From positions 1 through 20,380 of the forward strand of contig CALVXL010000146.1 of NCBI GenBank assembly GCA_944369635.1: a DNA stretch of 20,380 nt, read 5' to 3'. The translations under genes and the position numbers were made by a program. Shown here piece after piece: positions 6,473 through 13,297 of this stretch (its first letter is position 1; every line of letters begins with the position of its first letter). Under the pieces are notes generated by a model, which saw nothing but the letters and a program-made list of their open reading frames with translations, was not told where the DNA came from and did no database searches. The DNA comes from an uncultured Clostridia bacterium. Its GTDB lineage: Bacteria > Bacillota > Clostridia > Christensenellales > Borkfalkiaceae.

Positions 6473-7686
6473 TGGAAACCAAGGAATTTTTCTATAAACT
6501 GAAAAAGTACGACGTGGCGGAAGTCATCAAAGTAGGGTGCAGTGCGTGCCTGTTCGTTTTGCTGGTGATTTTGTCCGTACAGGGCGGGAAAAGGTGGTAT
6601 CTTTCGCTTTCCTTTTCAATTGTGCTGTTCGCCGTGTTCGAAATCAATTCCTTTTTTATAAAAAAGCTCGTCATAAAAGCGGTGTTTTATTCAGTGGAAT
6701 ACGTCATCTTGCTGGTATATTCCCTCTTGTTTTCCATGCCGTTTTTATCGACGCTCTACTCCCTCATCTTAGTGGATTTTTACATGAACAATTCGCTGAA
6801 AGCGAACTGCGTGTTCGGCGGGTTTTCCTTTTTGGCGTATGCCGTAAGCATTTCGGTGCGCGATTATGTGCTTAATCGGGAAGAATTCGTGCTCAGCGCG
6901 GCGTTTGCCGCGGTCATCAACGAATTTATCGTGTTTTCGCTGGTTTTCACCATCGCAAACATGCTTTGCGTGATTCTGAAAAAGAACAAGGAAGTCGTAA
7001 AGAATCTGCAGGAAGTTGCGGAACGCGAGAAAAAATTGCAGGAAGCGAATGAAAACCTGAAAGAAATGGCGAAGCTGGAAGAGCGCAACCGCATTGCGAA
7101 GCAAATTCACGATACGACGGGGCATTCCATAACCACCATCATCATGCAGACCGAGGCGGCGAAACTGAAGTTCGACACCGATCCCGTAGAGGCGAAGAAT
7201 AAGATTATATCCGCAAACATGCAGGCGGTTACTGCCCTCGAAGAGCTGCGAAAGTCCGTGCGGGTGCTTTCCGGCGAATATGTGCCTTTTAACCTCATTT
7301 CCTCCCTCGACAAGGCGATTGCGGAAACCATGGAGGGAACCGACATCGTGATCCGCGCAAAGTATCCGGAAGAGGCGGACGTCGACGAGGAAATCGGATT
7401 TTTTATCTACGCTTCCTTAAAAGAAGGGCTGAACAACGGGATACGCCACGGGCGGGCGACGGCGTTTTTCTTTGAACTGAAAATTGTTGACGGCGAAGTG
7501 AAGTTCATTCTTTCCGATAACGGGACAGGTGCGGAAAATTTCAAAGAAGGGTACGGATTGTCCACCATGCGTGCCACGGCGGAAAAATTCGGCGGAGAAG
7601 CGTCCTTTTATACCGAGAAGGACGAGGGTATGGAAATTTCTCTCACGCTTCCCGCACACCTGAAAAAAGGAGAAAAACATGATTAA
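6472..7686 (+). CDS. Membrane sensor histidine kinase, HisKA_3 (NarL/DesK/LiaS) type
   Basis: A 404-residue sensor kinase. The first 168 residues are hydrophobic with about five or six membrane segments (roughly 22-37, 44-64, 68-88, 90-103, 114-128, 140-168) and very little extracellular loop, so the signal is probably sensed within the membrane. A charged coiled-coil linker (about 170-205) leads to the HisKA_3 dimerisation helix EERNRIAKQIHDTTGHS with phosphoacceptor H213, then the HATPase domain with an N-box (GLNNGIRHG near 319-327) and G-boxes (DNGTG near 349, GYGLSTM near 360). The ATG overlaps the gltX stop (TAATG), so translation is likely coupled; the ribosome site is weak. The response regulator overlaps its end by 8 bases. 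Signal and targets are unknown. Confidence 0.9.
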   Translation: METKEFFYKLKKYDVAEVIKVGCSACLFVLLVILSVQGGKRWYLSLSFSIVLFAVFEINSFFIKKLVIKAVFYSVEYVILLVYSLLFSMPFLSTLYSLILVDFYMNNSLKANCVFGGFSFLAYAVSISVRDYVLNREEFVLSAAFAAVINEFIVFSLVFTIANMLCVILKKNKEVVKNLQEVAEREKKLQEANENLKEMAKLEERNRIAKQIHDTTGHSITTIIMQTEAAKLKFDTDPVEAKNKIISANMQAVTALEELRKSVRVLSGEYVPFNLISSLDKAIAETMEGTDIVIRAKYPEEADVDEEIGFFIYASLKEGLNNGIRHGRATAFFFELKIVDGEVKFILSDNGTGAENFKEGYGLSTMRATAEKFGGEASFYTEKDEGMEISLTLPAHLKKGEKHD

Positions 7687-8326
7687 AGTCATTATTGCGG
7701 ACGATCAGAAAATCCTTGCGGAAGGCATAAAGACGGTGCTGGAAACGTCGAGCGAGATCAAAGTCATCGCGCTGGCGTCCGACGGAGAGGACTGTCTGAA
7801 AAAAATTGCGGAGGAAAAGCCCGACGTCGTGCTTTTGGATATCCGCATGCCGAATATGAACGGTGTGATCGCCACGCGGGAAATCAAGAAAAATTATCCC
7901 GAAATCAAAGTGGTGATTTTGACGACCTTTGACGACAGCGACTATATTCTGGACGCCATCAATTACGGCGCGAGCGGATATTTGTTAAAGGATATCAACG
8001 CCTCCGCCCTCATCGACGCCGTGGTCAACGCCTACAAGGGAGAACTCATTTTGCCGACCAATATCGCAAAAAAGATCACCGCCGCGGCGAAAATGGTTAC
8101 GGAGGGCAAGGAAATACGGTTGAAGCGCGCATTCCAGCTTTCCGACCGCGAAACGGAAATCGCCATGATGGTTGCGGAAAATTTCAATAACCGCCAGATC
8201 TCCACCGCGCTGGAAATCAGCGAAGGCACGGTGCGAAATTACATCAGCGGTATTTATATCAAGCTGGGCGCGGCGAATCGCACGCAGGCAAAAGAGATCA
8301 TTGAAAACGCGATGAAAAACGATTGA
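7679..8326 (+). CDS. NarL/FixJ family response regulator
   Basis: A 215-residue transcription regulator paired with the kinase just upstream. The receiver domain (1-120) has the acidic pair D8-D9, phosphoacceptor D54 in LLDIRMP, the switch Thr near 82-83 and K104. A LuxR-type helix-turn-helix follows at about 154-204 (LSDRETEIAMMVAE ... SEGTVRNYIS). The ATG has AAAGGAG 5 bases ahead and overlaps the kinase gene's end by 8 bases, so the two are co-expressed. It is the last gene of the unit; a terminator follows. Target genes are not evident, although the divergent and neighbouring envelope genes are possible candidates (speculation). Confidence 0.95.
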   Translation: MIKVIIADDQKILAEGIKTVLETSSEIKVIALASDGEDCLKKIAEEKPDVVLLDIRMPNMNGVIATREIKKNYPEIKVVILTTFDDSDYILDAINYGASGYLLKDINASALIDAVVNAYKGELILPTNIAKKITAAAKMVTEGKEIRLKRAFQLSDRETEIAMMVAENFNNRQISTALEISEGTVRNYISGIYIKLGAANRTQAKEIIENAMKND

Positions 8327-8349
8327 ACATAAAAACGAAAAAACACGGA

Positions 8350-8384
8350 AAAGCGGAAGCAAATTTTTGCTTCCGCTTTCTTTT
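8350..8384 (+). terminator. Terminator after the response regulator
   Basis: AAAGCGGAAGCAAA (8350-8363) pairs with TTTGCTTCCGCTTT (8366-8379), followed by CTTTT. The reverse strand is also T-rich, so it may also stop the convergent CvpA-family gene. Confidence 0.88.
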
Positions 8385-8450
8385 ATATCGTTTTATTTTG
8401 TTCGTAAAAATTTGTTTCCGCCGTAACGCGCGGTTTTTTATGATTTTGTT

Positions 8451-9218
8451 TTAATGCGATAAAACAGCAAAAGCGCTCTGTTTGCCCGTGATATAGTCGA
8501 GCGGGTTGACAGTACCCAGGAAGATGCCGAACACGTTGATGCTCATGATGCCGCTCGCGACGGTTGACGAAGCCAGCAGGTTTTTGAAGCCGGCGAGAAA
8601 ACCGAAAGGCAGAATATCCACTACCGAAAGGGCGATATAGATTATGATAAATCCCTGTATCGCGCCGAGGAGCAAGCCGAGCAGACGGTTGACCGTGCCT
8701 AAAACGGGGATGGCGTTTACGCCTTTAAAGAGTTTTCCGAGCAGGAAGAACAGAATGCGGAACAGAATATAACAAAGCACAAACCCGATGACGACGGCGA
8801 TATAGTACGCGAACGCCGGCGCGAGTACCTCCACGACGGGCGTTTCGGCGGGGACGGAACCGTCGGAAGCGATTTTTAAGAGCAGGTTGACGATGAATTT
8901 CGGCACGGAAAGCGAGCCGAGGTTGTTTTCGGTGACGAGGGATACGGACATATTCATCAAATCTTCGCCGAAAAGGTTGGGCAAGGCGTTTGTTAGCGAC
9001 GCGCTGATTTTGTCCGTCATGCCGAAAATGCGGTTGAGAAAATCGGCGGCATTGTTGCACAGAACAAAAGACAGCACCAACGTCAGGATCCCCGCGAGAA
9101 AACTGACGATGAGCGAAGTAAATCCCTTTATGAAGCCGTAAACGGCAAATACCGCCATGATGATGATAAGTACGATATCCACGATTGCGGCGCTGTTTAT
9201 CAAAAGACAATTCAACAT
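8451..9218 (-). CDS. CvpA family membrane protein
   Basis: A 255-residue integral membrane protein. N-terminal segments at about 10-31 and 35-55 (DIVLIIIMAVFAVYGFIKG, then SFLAGIL) and later ones at about 137-160 and 180-203 with an RLLGLLLGAIQGF segment match the CvpA/colicin V production family, whose members are linked to envelope integrity and, in E. coli, purF-adjacent colicin V production; the molecular role is unknown. Between the second and third segments there is an extracytoplasmic insertion of about 80 residues. The start ATG has AGGAG and AAGGA ahead. It is divergent from the spore protease gene and convergent with the two-component unit. Confidence 0.82.
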   Translation of the reverse strand: MLNCLLINSAAIVDIVLIIIMAVFAVYGFIKGFTSLIVSFLAGILTLVLSFVLCNNAADFLNRIFGMTDKISASLTNALPNLFGEDLMNMSVSLVTENNLGSLSVPKFIVNLLLKIASDGSVPAETPVVEVLAPAFAYYIAVVIGFVLCYILFRILFFLLGKLFKGVNAIPVLGTVNRLLGLLLGAIQGFIIIYIALSVVDILPFGFLAGFKNLLASSTVASGIMSINVFGIFLGTVNPLDYITGKQSAFAVLSH

Positions 9219-9238
9219 AATTTTTCCTTACTCCTACA

Positions 9239-9267
9239 ATATTACCACAAAAAATAAATAAATACAA
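9239..9267 (-). promoter_or_regulatory. Promoter of the CvpA-family gene
   Basis: TTGTAT (9262-9267) and TAATAT (9239-9244), spacing 17 bases on the minus strand. The leader before the ribosome site would be only a few bases. Confidence 0.55.
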
Positions 9268-9278
9268 CCCCGTTTAAG

Positions 9279-9310
9279 GTATATTTTTTTGCGCGGCGGG
9301 TATTATTATA
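9279..9310 (+). promoter_or_regulatory. Possible forespore-type promoter ahead of yyaC
   Basis: GTATA (9279-9283), 17 bases, then TATTATTATA (9301-9310), about 22 bases ahead of the start codon. The pair loosely resembles sigma-G/sigma-F promoters better than sigma-A, because no TTGACA-like hexamer fits the -10. The match is imperfect. Confidence 0.3.
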
Positions 9311-9331
9311 GAAAAACAAGGCGGCGGCGCA

Positions 9332-9889
9332 ATGAAAACTTATACTTTCAACGTATTCAACAAGTACGCGAACAACGGCATTTTTCAGGCATTGAAGGAA
9401 TTCAATGCCGAAAACGACGCTCCCATCGTGGTCTGCGTGGGGAGCGATCTGGTGCTGGGCGATTCCTTAGGCCCTTTGGTAGGAACGTTTTTAAAACAGA
9501 GAAACGCGGGAGCGTATATTTACGGAACGCTCAATCAGCCCATCACTTCCAAAGAAGTAGAGTACGTGAGGCGGTATTTAAAGCAACTGCACCCCCGATC
9601 GATGATCATCGCCATCGACGCGGCGGTGGGCGAAGCCGACGACGTAGGTCTTATCAAAGCTGTGGACAAGGGTCTGAAACCGGGTCTCGGCGTAAACAAG
9701 AATTTAAGCGAGATCGGCGACGTGAGCATCATCGGCGTGGTGGCAGTGAAGTCTTTTAAAAATTATCAGCTCTTTAATCTTACGCGGCTGAGCCTTATTT
9801 ACCGCATGGCGGAAACCATTGCGCGCGGCATTTCCGATTATGTGGACTTTTACCGCACGGAAAACGGCGCGCAAAAAGAAGTTATCTGA
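9332..9889 (+). CDS. yyaC: YyaC family spore protease-like protein (DUF1256)
   Basis: A 185-residue protein of the YyaC/DUF1256 family, related to the GPR germination protease and hydrogenase-maturation protease fold, and found in endospore formers; in Bacillus subtilis yyaC lies beside spo0J and is expressed in the forespore. Visible motifs are CVGSD (35-39) with GDSLGPLVG (43-51), YGTLNQP (64-70), AIDAAVG (94-100) and PGLGVNK ... GDVSI (117-133), in the family's usual order. The start ATG follows AAGGCGG. It is monocistronic between the CvpA-family gene and a convergent fusion-protein gene. Its exact substrate is not established. Its presence implies that the organism has or recently had sporulation. 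Confidence 0.92.
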   Translation: MKTYTFNVFNKYANNGIFQALKEFNAENDAPIVVCVGSDLVLGDSLGPLVGTFLKQRNAGAYIYGTLNQPITSKEVEYVRRYLKQLHPRSMIIAIDAAVGEADDVGLIKAVDKGLKPGLGVNKNLSEIGDVSIIGVVAVKSFKNYQLFNLTRLSLIYRMAETIARGISDYVDFYRTENGAQKEVI

Positions 9890-9953
9890 TTTTTACTTTT
9901 GCGCAAAGCAAAGTTATTTTCGTTCATCATATTTCCCCCCTTTTTATATATAG

Positions 9954-9985
9954 GTACGCGCCCGCGGAATTCCGCGGGCGCGTAC
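9954..9985. terminator. 32-base perfect palindrome between convergent genes
   Basis: GTACGCGCCCGCGG-AATT-CCGCGGGCGCGTAC is fully self-complementary: a 14-bp GC-rich stem, or 16 bp with the central AATT. It lies 64 bases after the yyaC stop and 37 bases before the end of the opposing gene. The + flank TTACTTTATG is only moderately T-rich, the other flank is not, so terminator function for yyaC is likely but not certain. Confidence 0.55.
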
Positions 9986-10022
9986 TTACTTTATGAAAAA
10001 ATGCCGTTTTTTTAATATTGAC

Positions 10023-11402
10023 TTATGCGTTGAAATAGTAATATTTTTCGTCCTGCCCGGTCAGGCGGAAACCCGCGGAAATAAGCGCCGCTTTAGAAGC
10101 CGCGTTGGGTAAAAAGCACTTTGCCTTGACCGTCGTTGCGCCGAGGACGTTTTTCGCGTAAGAGATCATCAGTTTCAGCGCGGTTTTGGCATAGCCTTTT
10201 CCCTGCATGGAACGCTTGATCCTTATGCCGATTTCCACGCCGCCGTGGAAATCGAAATTATGAAACACCGTTTCCCCGATAAGTTCGCCGCGCTTTCTCA
10301 CGGCGAGAGAATATTCTTCGCAGCGGTCTTTCAGGCTTTGCTGAAAACCGAAAAAATAGTCGGGCGTGGGTGCGTTCTGACCTAAGTCTTCGCGGTAATC
10401 GTAGCCCCAGTAAAGGTTGTTGTCGTCGTCGGTATAAAGTTCGCAGAACGCTTCCTTGTCCGCGGCGGTAAGGTCGCTTACCACGATGTCGTTATCGATC
10501 ATGATGACGGGAGGTTTGATCTTTTTGAATAGACAATTTACCCGCAGATAATTTTTGTTTTTAATGGACACGGGATGATATTGCATTTTGGAAGTGCGCA
10601 GACCTTCGTCGCCGGAATCGTCCTCGCGGTTGATGTATTTTACTCCGTCTACGGCGTAGCGTTTCGCAAATTCCGATACCATTACCTGATAAACGCCGGG
10701 ATAATCGGGCAATCCCTTTTCGATGTGTTCGATGAGCGTATCCCCTATCCGTTCGCCGATCGCGATGGCGACGATGCGCTTTTCGCATTCGATCAATCCG
10801 CCCACGCAATTATAGTCGAACATGTTTTTGATCAGTTTGAAGCAGTTTTCGTATTCCGCTTTCGCCATGCCGTCGAAGGTGCGCGTCTTTCCGAATTCCT
10901 TTAAAAATTCCAACACCGCGGAAAGATTTTCCCGCGTTATATCGCGGTATTCGTAGGAGCCGAACAGTTTTAAAAATTTGTTGATATGGTTGCGCTGTCC
11001 GCTGAATTTTTTTCCTTTGAAATATTTTAAGTCCTCCGCGTCGTACAGATAATCGCTCCAGCGCCTGTCGGAGGTCACGCATACGTCGGGAAAGCGGTTG
11101 CAAAGCATGGCGGCGGTTTCGTCGTCCAGGCAGGCGAAGCGAAGCCCTCCGCGGTTTGCGGCGTCTTTTTCAATGAGATCGAGCGCGCCTTCCACATCTT
11201 TTCCGATGGGATAAAAATAGGCGAAGGGCGCGTCGTCATATCCTCCGCCCAAAATGAGCGTGTCGTTTTCGATTGCGTAAAAAAAGCGGTAACTGTTTTG
11301 CCACATCAGCAGAAAGCCGAGGGAAAAATCGCAGAATCTGCTCGTCGAGCGCAATATATAGTCCTTGATTTCCAGCGGGTCGTTTAGCGGTTTGAGCTGC
11401 AT
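10023..11402 (-). CDS. DUF2156-GNAT fusion protein
   Basis: A 459-residue two-domain protein. Residues about 1-295 match in pattern the DUF2156 proteins related to the lysyl-transferase part of phosphatidylglycerol lysyltransferases (FDFSLGFLLMW-like start, GKKFSGQRNHINKF near 130-143, ending RTSKMQYHP near 269-277). Residues about 300-459 form a GNAT acetyltransferase, with the acetyl-CoA loop QGKGYA near 400 and a GIRIKRSM strand before it, of RimJ/RimL type. Both halves are themselves acyl-transfer folds, so the protein may move amino acids or acetyl groups onto an unknown acceptor. The frame opens with TTG at 11429; I prefer ATG at 11402, where the DUF2156 family normally starts, with AAGGAG 15 bases ahead (rather far). 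It is divergent from a small XRE regulator. Confidence 0.8.
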   Translation of the reverse strand: MQLKPLNDPLEIKDYILRSTSRFCDFSLGFLLMWQNSYRFFYAIENDTLILGGGYDDAPFAYFYPIGKDVEGALDLIEKDAANRGGLRFACLDDETAAMLCNRFPDVCVTSDRRWSDYLYDAEDLKYFKGKKFSGQRNHINKFLKLFGSYEYRDITRENLSAVLEFLKEFGKTRTFDGMAKAEYENCFKLIKNMFDYNCVGGLIECEKRIVAIAIGERIGDTLIEHIEKGLPDYPGVYQVMVSEFAKRYAVDGVKYINREDDSGDEGLRTSKMQYHPVSIKNKNYLRVNCLFKKIKPPVIMIDNDIVVSDLTAADKEAFCELYTDDDNNLYWGYDYREDLGQNAPTPDYFFGFQQSLKDRCEEYSLAVRKRGELIGETVFHNFDFHGGVEIGIRIKRSMQGKGYAKTALKLMISYAKNVLGATTVKAKCFLPNAASKAALISAGFRLTGQDEKYYYFNA

Positions 11403-11437
11403 ATTACAAAAATATTTCTCCTTCGTCAAAAAACGCG

Positions 11438-11466
11438 TTTAACCGCACGCGCAGGGGCGGTATGAT
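11438..11466 (+). promoter_or_regulatory. Promoter of the XRE regulator, leaderless arrangement
   Basis: TTTAAC (11438-11443), 17 bases, then TATGAT (11461-11466). The -10 ends 6 bases before the ATG at 11473, so transcription should begin at or next to the start codon. Confidence 0.5.
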
Positions 11467-11472
11467 GGAACT

Positions 11473-11679
11473 ATGAATTTTTCCGATATTCTGAAAGCCC
11501 TGCGGCTGCAATGCGGATATACGCAAAAACAGTTGGGCGAAAAACTGAATCTTACCGTTTCTACGGTATGCGATTGGGAAAAACGGCGTTCCGAACCGAA
11601 TCTTTCTCAGCTCGTCGCGCTTTCCGCCGTATTCGGCGTGAGCGTGGACTTTCTGATCGGCAACGCTGCGGCGTGCTGA
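11473..11679 (+). CDS. XRE family (Cro/CI-type) DNA-binding regulator
   Basis: A 68-residue protein that is essentially one helix-turn-helix domain: MNFSDILKALR, then GYTQKQLGEKLNLTVSTVCDWEK (about 15-37) and EPNLSQLVALSAVFGVSVDFLIG, the standard HTH_3 layout. It has no effector domain, so it may act as a simple repressor, perhaps of itself and of the divergent fusion gene whose start is 70 bases away (inference). The leader is very short and the ribosome site poor, fitting leaderless translation. A terminator follows. Confidence 0.9.
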   Translation: MNFSDILKALRLQCGYTQKQLGEKLNLTVSTVCDWEKRRSEPNLSQLVALSAVFGVSVDFLIGNAAAC

Positions 11680-11756
11680 GTTTTTCCGTTTCCGTCATGG
11701 AATGATTTTCGCCGCATTTGCGGCCGGACGGTTGTTGCCGTAACGTATGCGTAATT

Positions 11757-11790
11757 ACGCGCCTTTGAAAAATTTCAAAGGCGCGTTTTT
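11757..11790 (+). terminator. Terminator after the XRE gene
   Basis: ACGCGCCTTTGAAA (11757-11770) pairs with TTTCAAAGGCGCGT (11773-11786), a 14-bp stem, ending in five T residues. The opposite strand lacks a T run, so it mainly serves the + strand, yet it lies at the 3' end of the convergent SPFH gene. Confidence 0.85.
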
Positions 11791-11799
11791 CGATGTTTT

Positions 11800-12684
11800 T
11801 TATTTCTTTTCTTCGTCGGTCTTTTCTAAACTGAGCACTTCTTTCATGCTGGCGAGCAATCCCGAAATATTTTGAATCTCGCTCGGCACGATGAGCTTTG
11901 TGCTTTTTCCGTTGGCAACGGACTTCAACGCTTCATAGCCTTGCAAGGTGAGATACGCGGCGTTGGGGTTGGCGTCGTTGATCATCTTGATTGCCGTTGC
12001 GGTCGCTTCCGCTTCGGCGATGACCGACGCTTTTTTAGCTTCCGCACGGAGGATCATCGCTTCCTTTTCGCCTTCCGCGACGAGAATATTGCTTCTCTTT
12101 TCGCCTTCCGCTTTCAGAATGGCCTCTCTGCGTTCACGCTCGGCGCGCATCTGTTTTTCCATGGCGTTTTGAATATCCTGCGGCGGAAGAATGTTTTTCA
12201 GCTCCACGCGGTTGATCTTGATGCCCCACGGATCGGTGGCTTCGTCCAGAATGGAACGCATTTTCGAATTGACGGTATCGCGCGAAGTGAGCGTTCCGTC
12301 GAGTTCCAGCTCGCCGACGAGGTTTCTCAGCGTTGTCGCCGTCAGGTTTTCGATGGCGCGTATGGGGTTTTCCACGCCGTACGTGAAGAGTTTTGCGTCG
12401 GTTACCTGAAAGTAAACGACGGTGTCGATCTGCATGGTCACGTTATCTTTTGTGATAACGGGTTGCGGCGCAAAGTCTGCAACGCGCTCTTTTAACGAGA
12501 TCGGCTTGGAAGCTTTTTCAAAAAACGGCAGCACGAAGTGGATGCCCGTTTCTAAAATTTTACGGAATTTTCCCAGCCGTTCCACTACGACGACGGTAGA
12601 TTGTCTGACGACCTTGATGGAAAAGATTACTACCAAAAATACGACGATCGCTAAGATGATCAGAATGATTTCTATAGGACCCAT
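11800..12684 (-). CDS. Stomatin/prohibitin-like SPFH domain protein
   Basis: A 294-residue membrane-anchored scaffold protein. One N-terminal membrane segment (about 5-23), then the SPFH/band 7 domain (about 25-180, with VVERLGKF and GIHFVLPF), followed by a long charged Ala/Glu/Lys/Arg coiled coil (about 180-235, RAERERREAILKAEGEK type), which drives oligomerisation, and a short C-terminal region. Family members organise membrane microdomains and interact with FtsH-type proteases in other bacteria. It follows nfeD by 26 bases, with AAAGGAG ahead of ATG, so both share the promoter upstream of nfeD. It resembles QmcA/stomatin type (slipin) rather than the long FloT flotillins. Confidence 0.92.
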   Translation of the reverse strand: MGPIEIILIILAIVVFLVVIFSIKVVRQSTVVVVERLGKFRKILETGIHFVLPFFEKASKPISLKERVADFAPQPVITKDNVTMQIDTVVYFQVTDAKLFTYGVENPIRAIENLTATTLRNLVGELELDGTLTSRDTVNSKMRSILDEATDPWGIKINRVELKNILPPQDIQNAMEKQMRAERERREAILKAEGEKRSNILVAEGEKEAMILRAEAKKASVIAEAEATATAIKMINDANPNAAYLTLQGYEALKSVANGKSTKLIVPSEIQNISGLLASMKEVLSLEKTDEEKK

Positions 12685-12710
12685 GAACTATCTCCTTTAA
12701 TGAAAATTTT

Positions 12711-13145
12711 TTATTTGTCCGCTTTTTCCACGATCAGTTTGTTGCCGCGGATTTCCACTACTTTTACGCGTTCGCCCGCCGCGATGGTTACGCCGTCCTC
12801 TTCGGTGTCGGCCGTCCAGACGACGTCGTTGATCTTCACGCTGCCCGCAACGTTGAACGAGATGGGCGTAAGCAGGATAAATTCCCGACCGACGACGGAG
12901 TCCGCATTGGTGGAAATTTTATTTTTGCCGATCAGTTTTGTGATCGGTCGGCGGCAAGTGGCGAGAAGCAGGACGGATAAAGCGATAAATACCAGAAGCT
13001 GCCAGATCAGGTCGACTTTGAAAAGCGCGAGAATCATCGCCGCAAGTCCGCCCGCGATGAACCAGACCGAAACGAGGTCTGCGGTGACGAATTCGATGAT
13101 GATGCTGAGCGCGACGACCGCAAGCCAGATATAAACCCAGGTCAT
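12711..13145 (-). CDS. nfeD: NfeD family membrane protein
   Basis: A 144-residue short-form NfeD protein: about three membrane segments in the first 85 residues (roughly 3-20, 25-42 and 50-66), then a soluble OB-fold domain (85-144, with VVGREFILLTP, GSVKINDVVWTA and GERVKVVEIRGNKLIVE), which is the typical C-terminal domain of NfeD. NfeD partners SPFH proteins, and here the SPFH gene is the next one downstream. The open frame extends upstream to 13220, but the ATG at 13145 has GAGGAGG 5 bases ahead, and the upstream part is leader and promoter sequence. Protease-carrying long NfeD forms are absent here. Confidence 0.93.
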   Translation of the reverse strand: MTWVYIWLAVVALSIIIEFVTADLVSVWFIAGGLAAMILALFKVDLIWQLLVFIALSVLLLATCRRPITKLIGKNKISTNADSVVGREFILLTPISFNVAGSVKINDVVWTADTEEDGVTIAAGERVKVVEIRGNKLIVEKADK

Positions 13146-13191
13146 AAATGCCTCCTCAACCGACGGTTTTGATAAACCTACGATCGGTTTT

Positions 13192-13220
13192 ATTATACGA
13201 TGAGACGGAAATTTTGTCAA
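13192..13220 (-). promoter_or_regulatory. Consensus promoter of the nfeD-SPFH operon
   Basis: TTGACA (13215-13220), 17 bases, TATAAT (13192-13197) on the minus strand: an exact match to the sigma-A consensus. The leader of about 40 bases can fold around GGTTT-ATCA-AAACC, flanked by AACCGA/TCGGTT. Confidence 0.9.
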
Positions 13221-13297
13221 GATAAATATAACCGTCTTTCTTTAAGCATATGTAAACGACGGAAATTTTATCCGTTTTTTATAAAAGTGAAGGTATT

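Noticed and set aside
13262..13288. ACGGA/TCCGT stem followed by T residues on the + strand
   Set aside because: Only a 5-bp stem and no + strand gene ends here.
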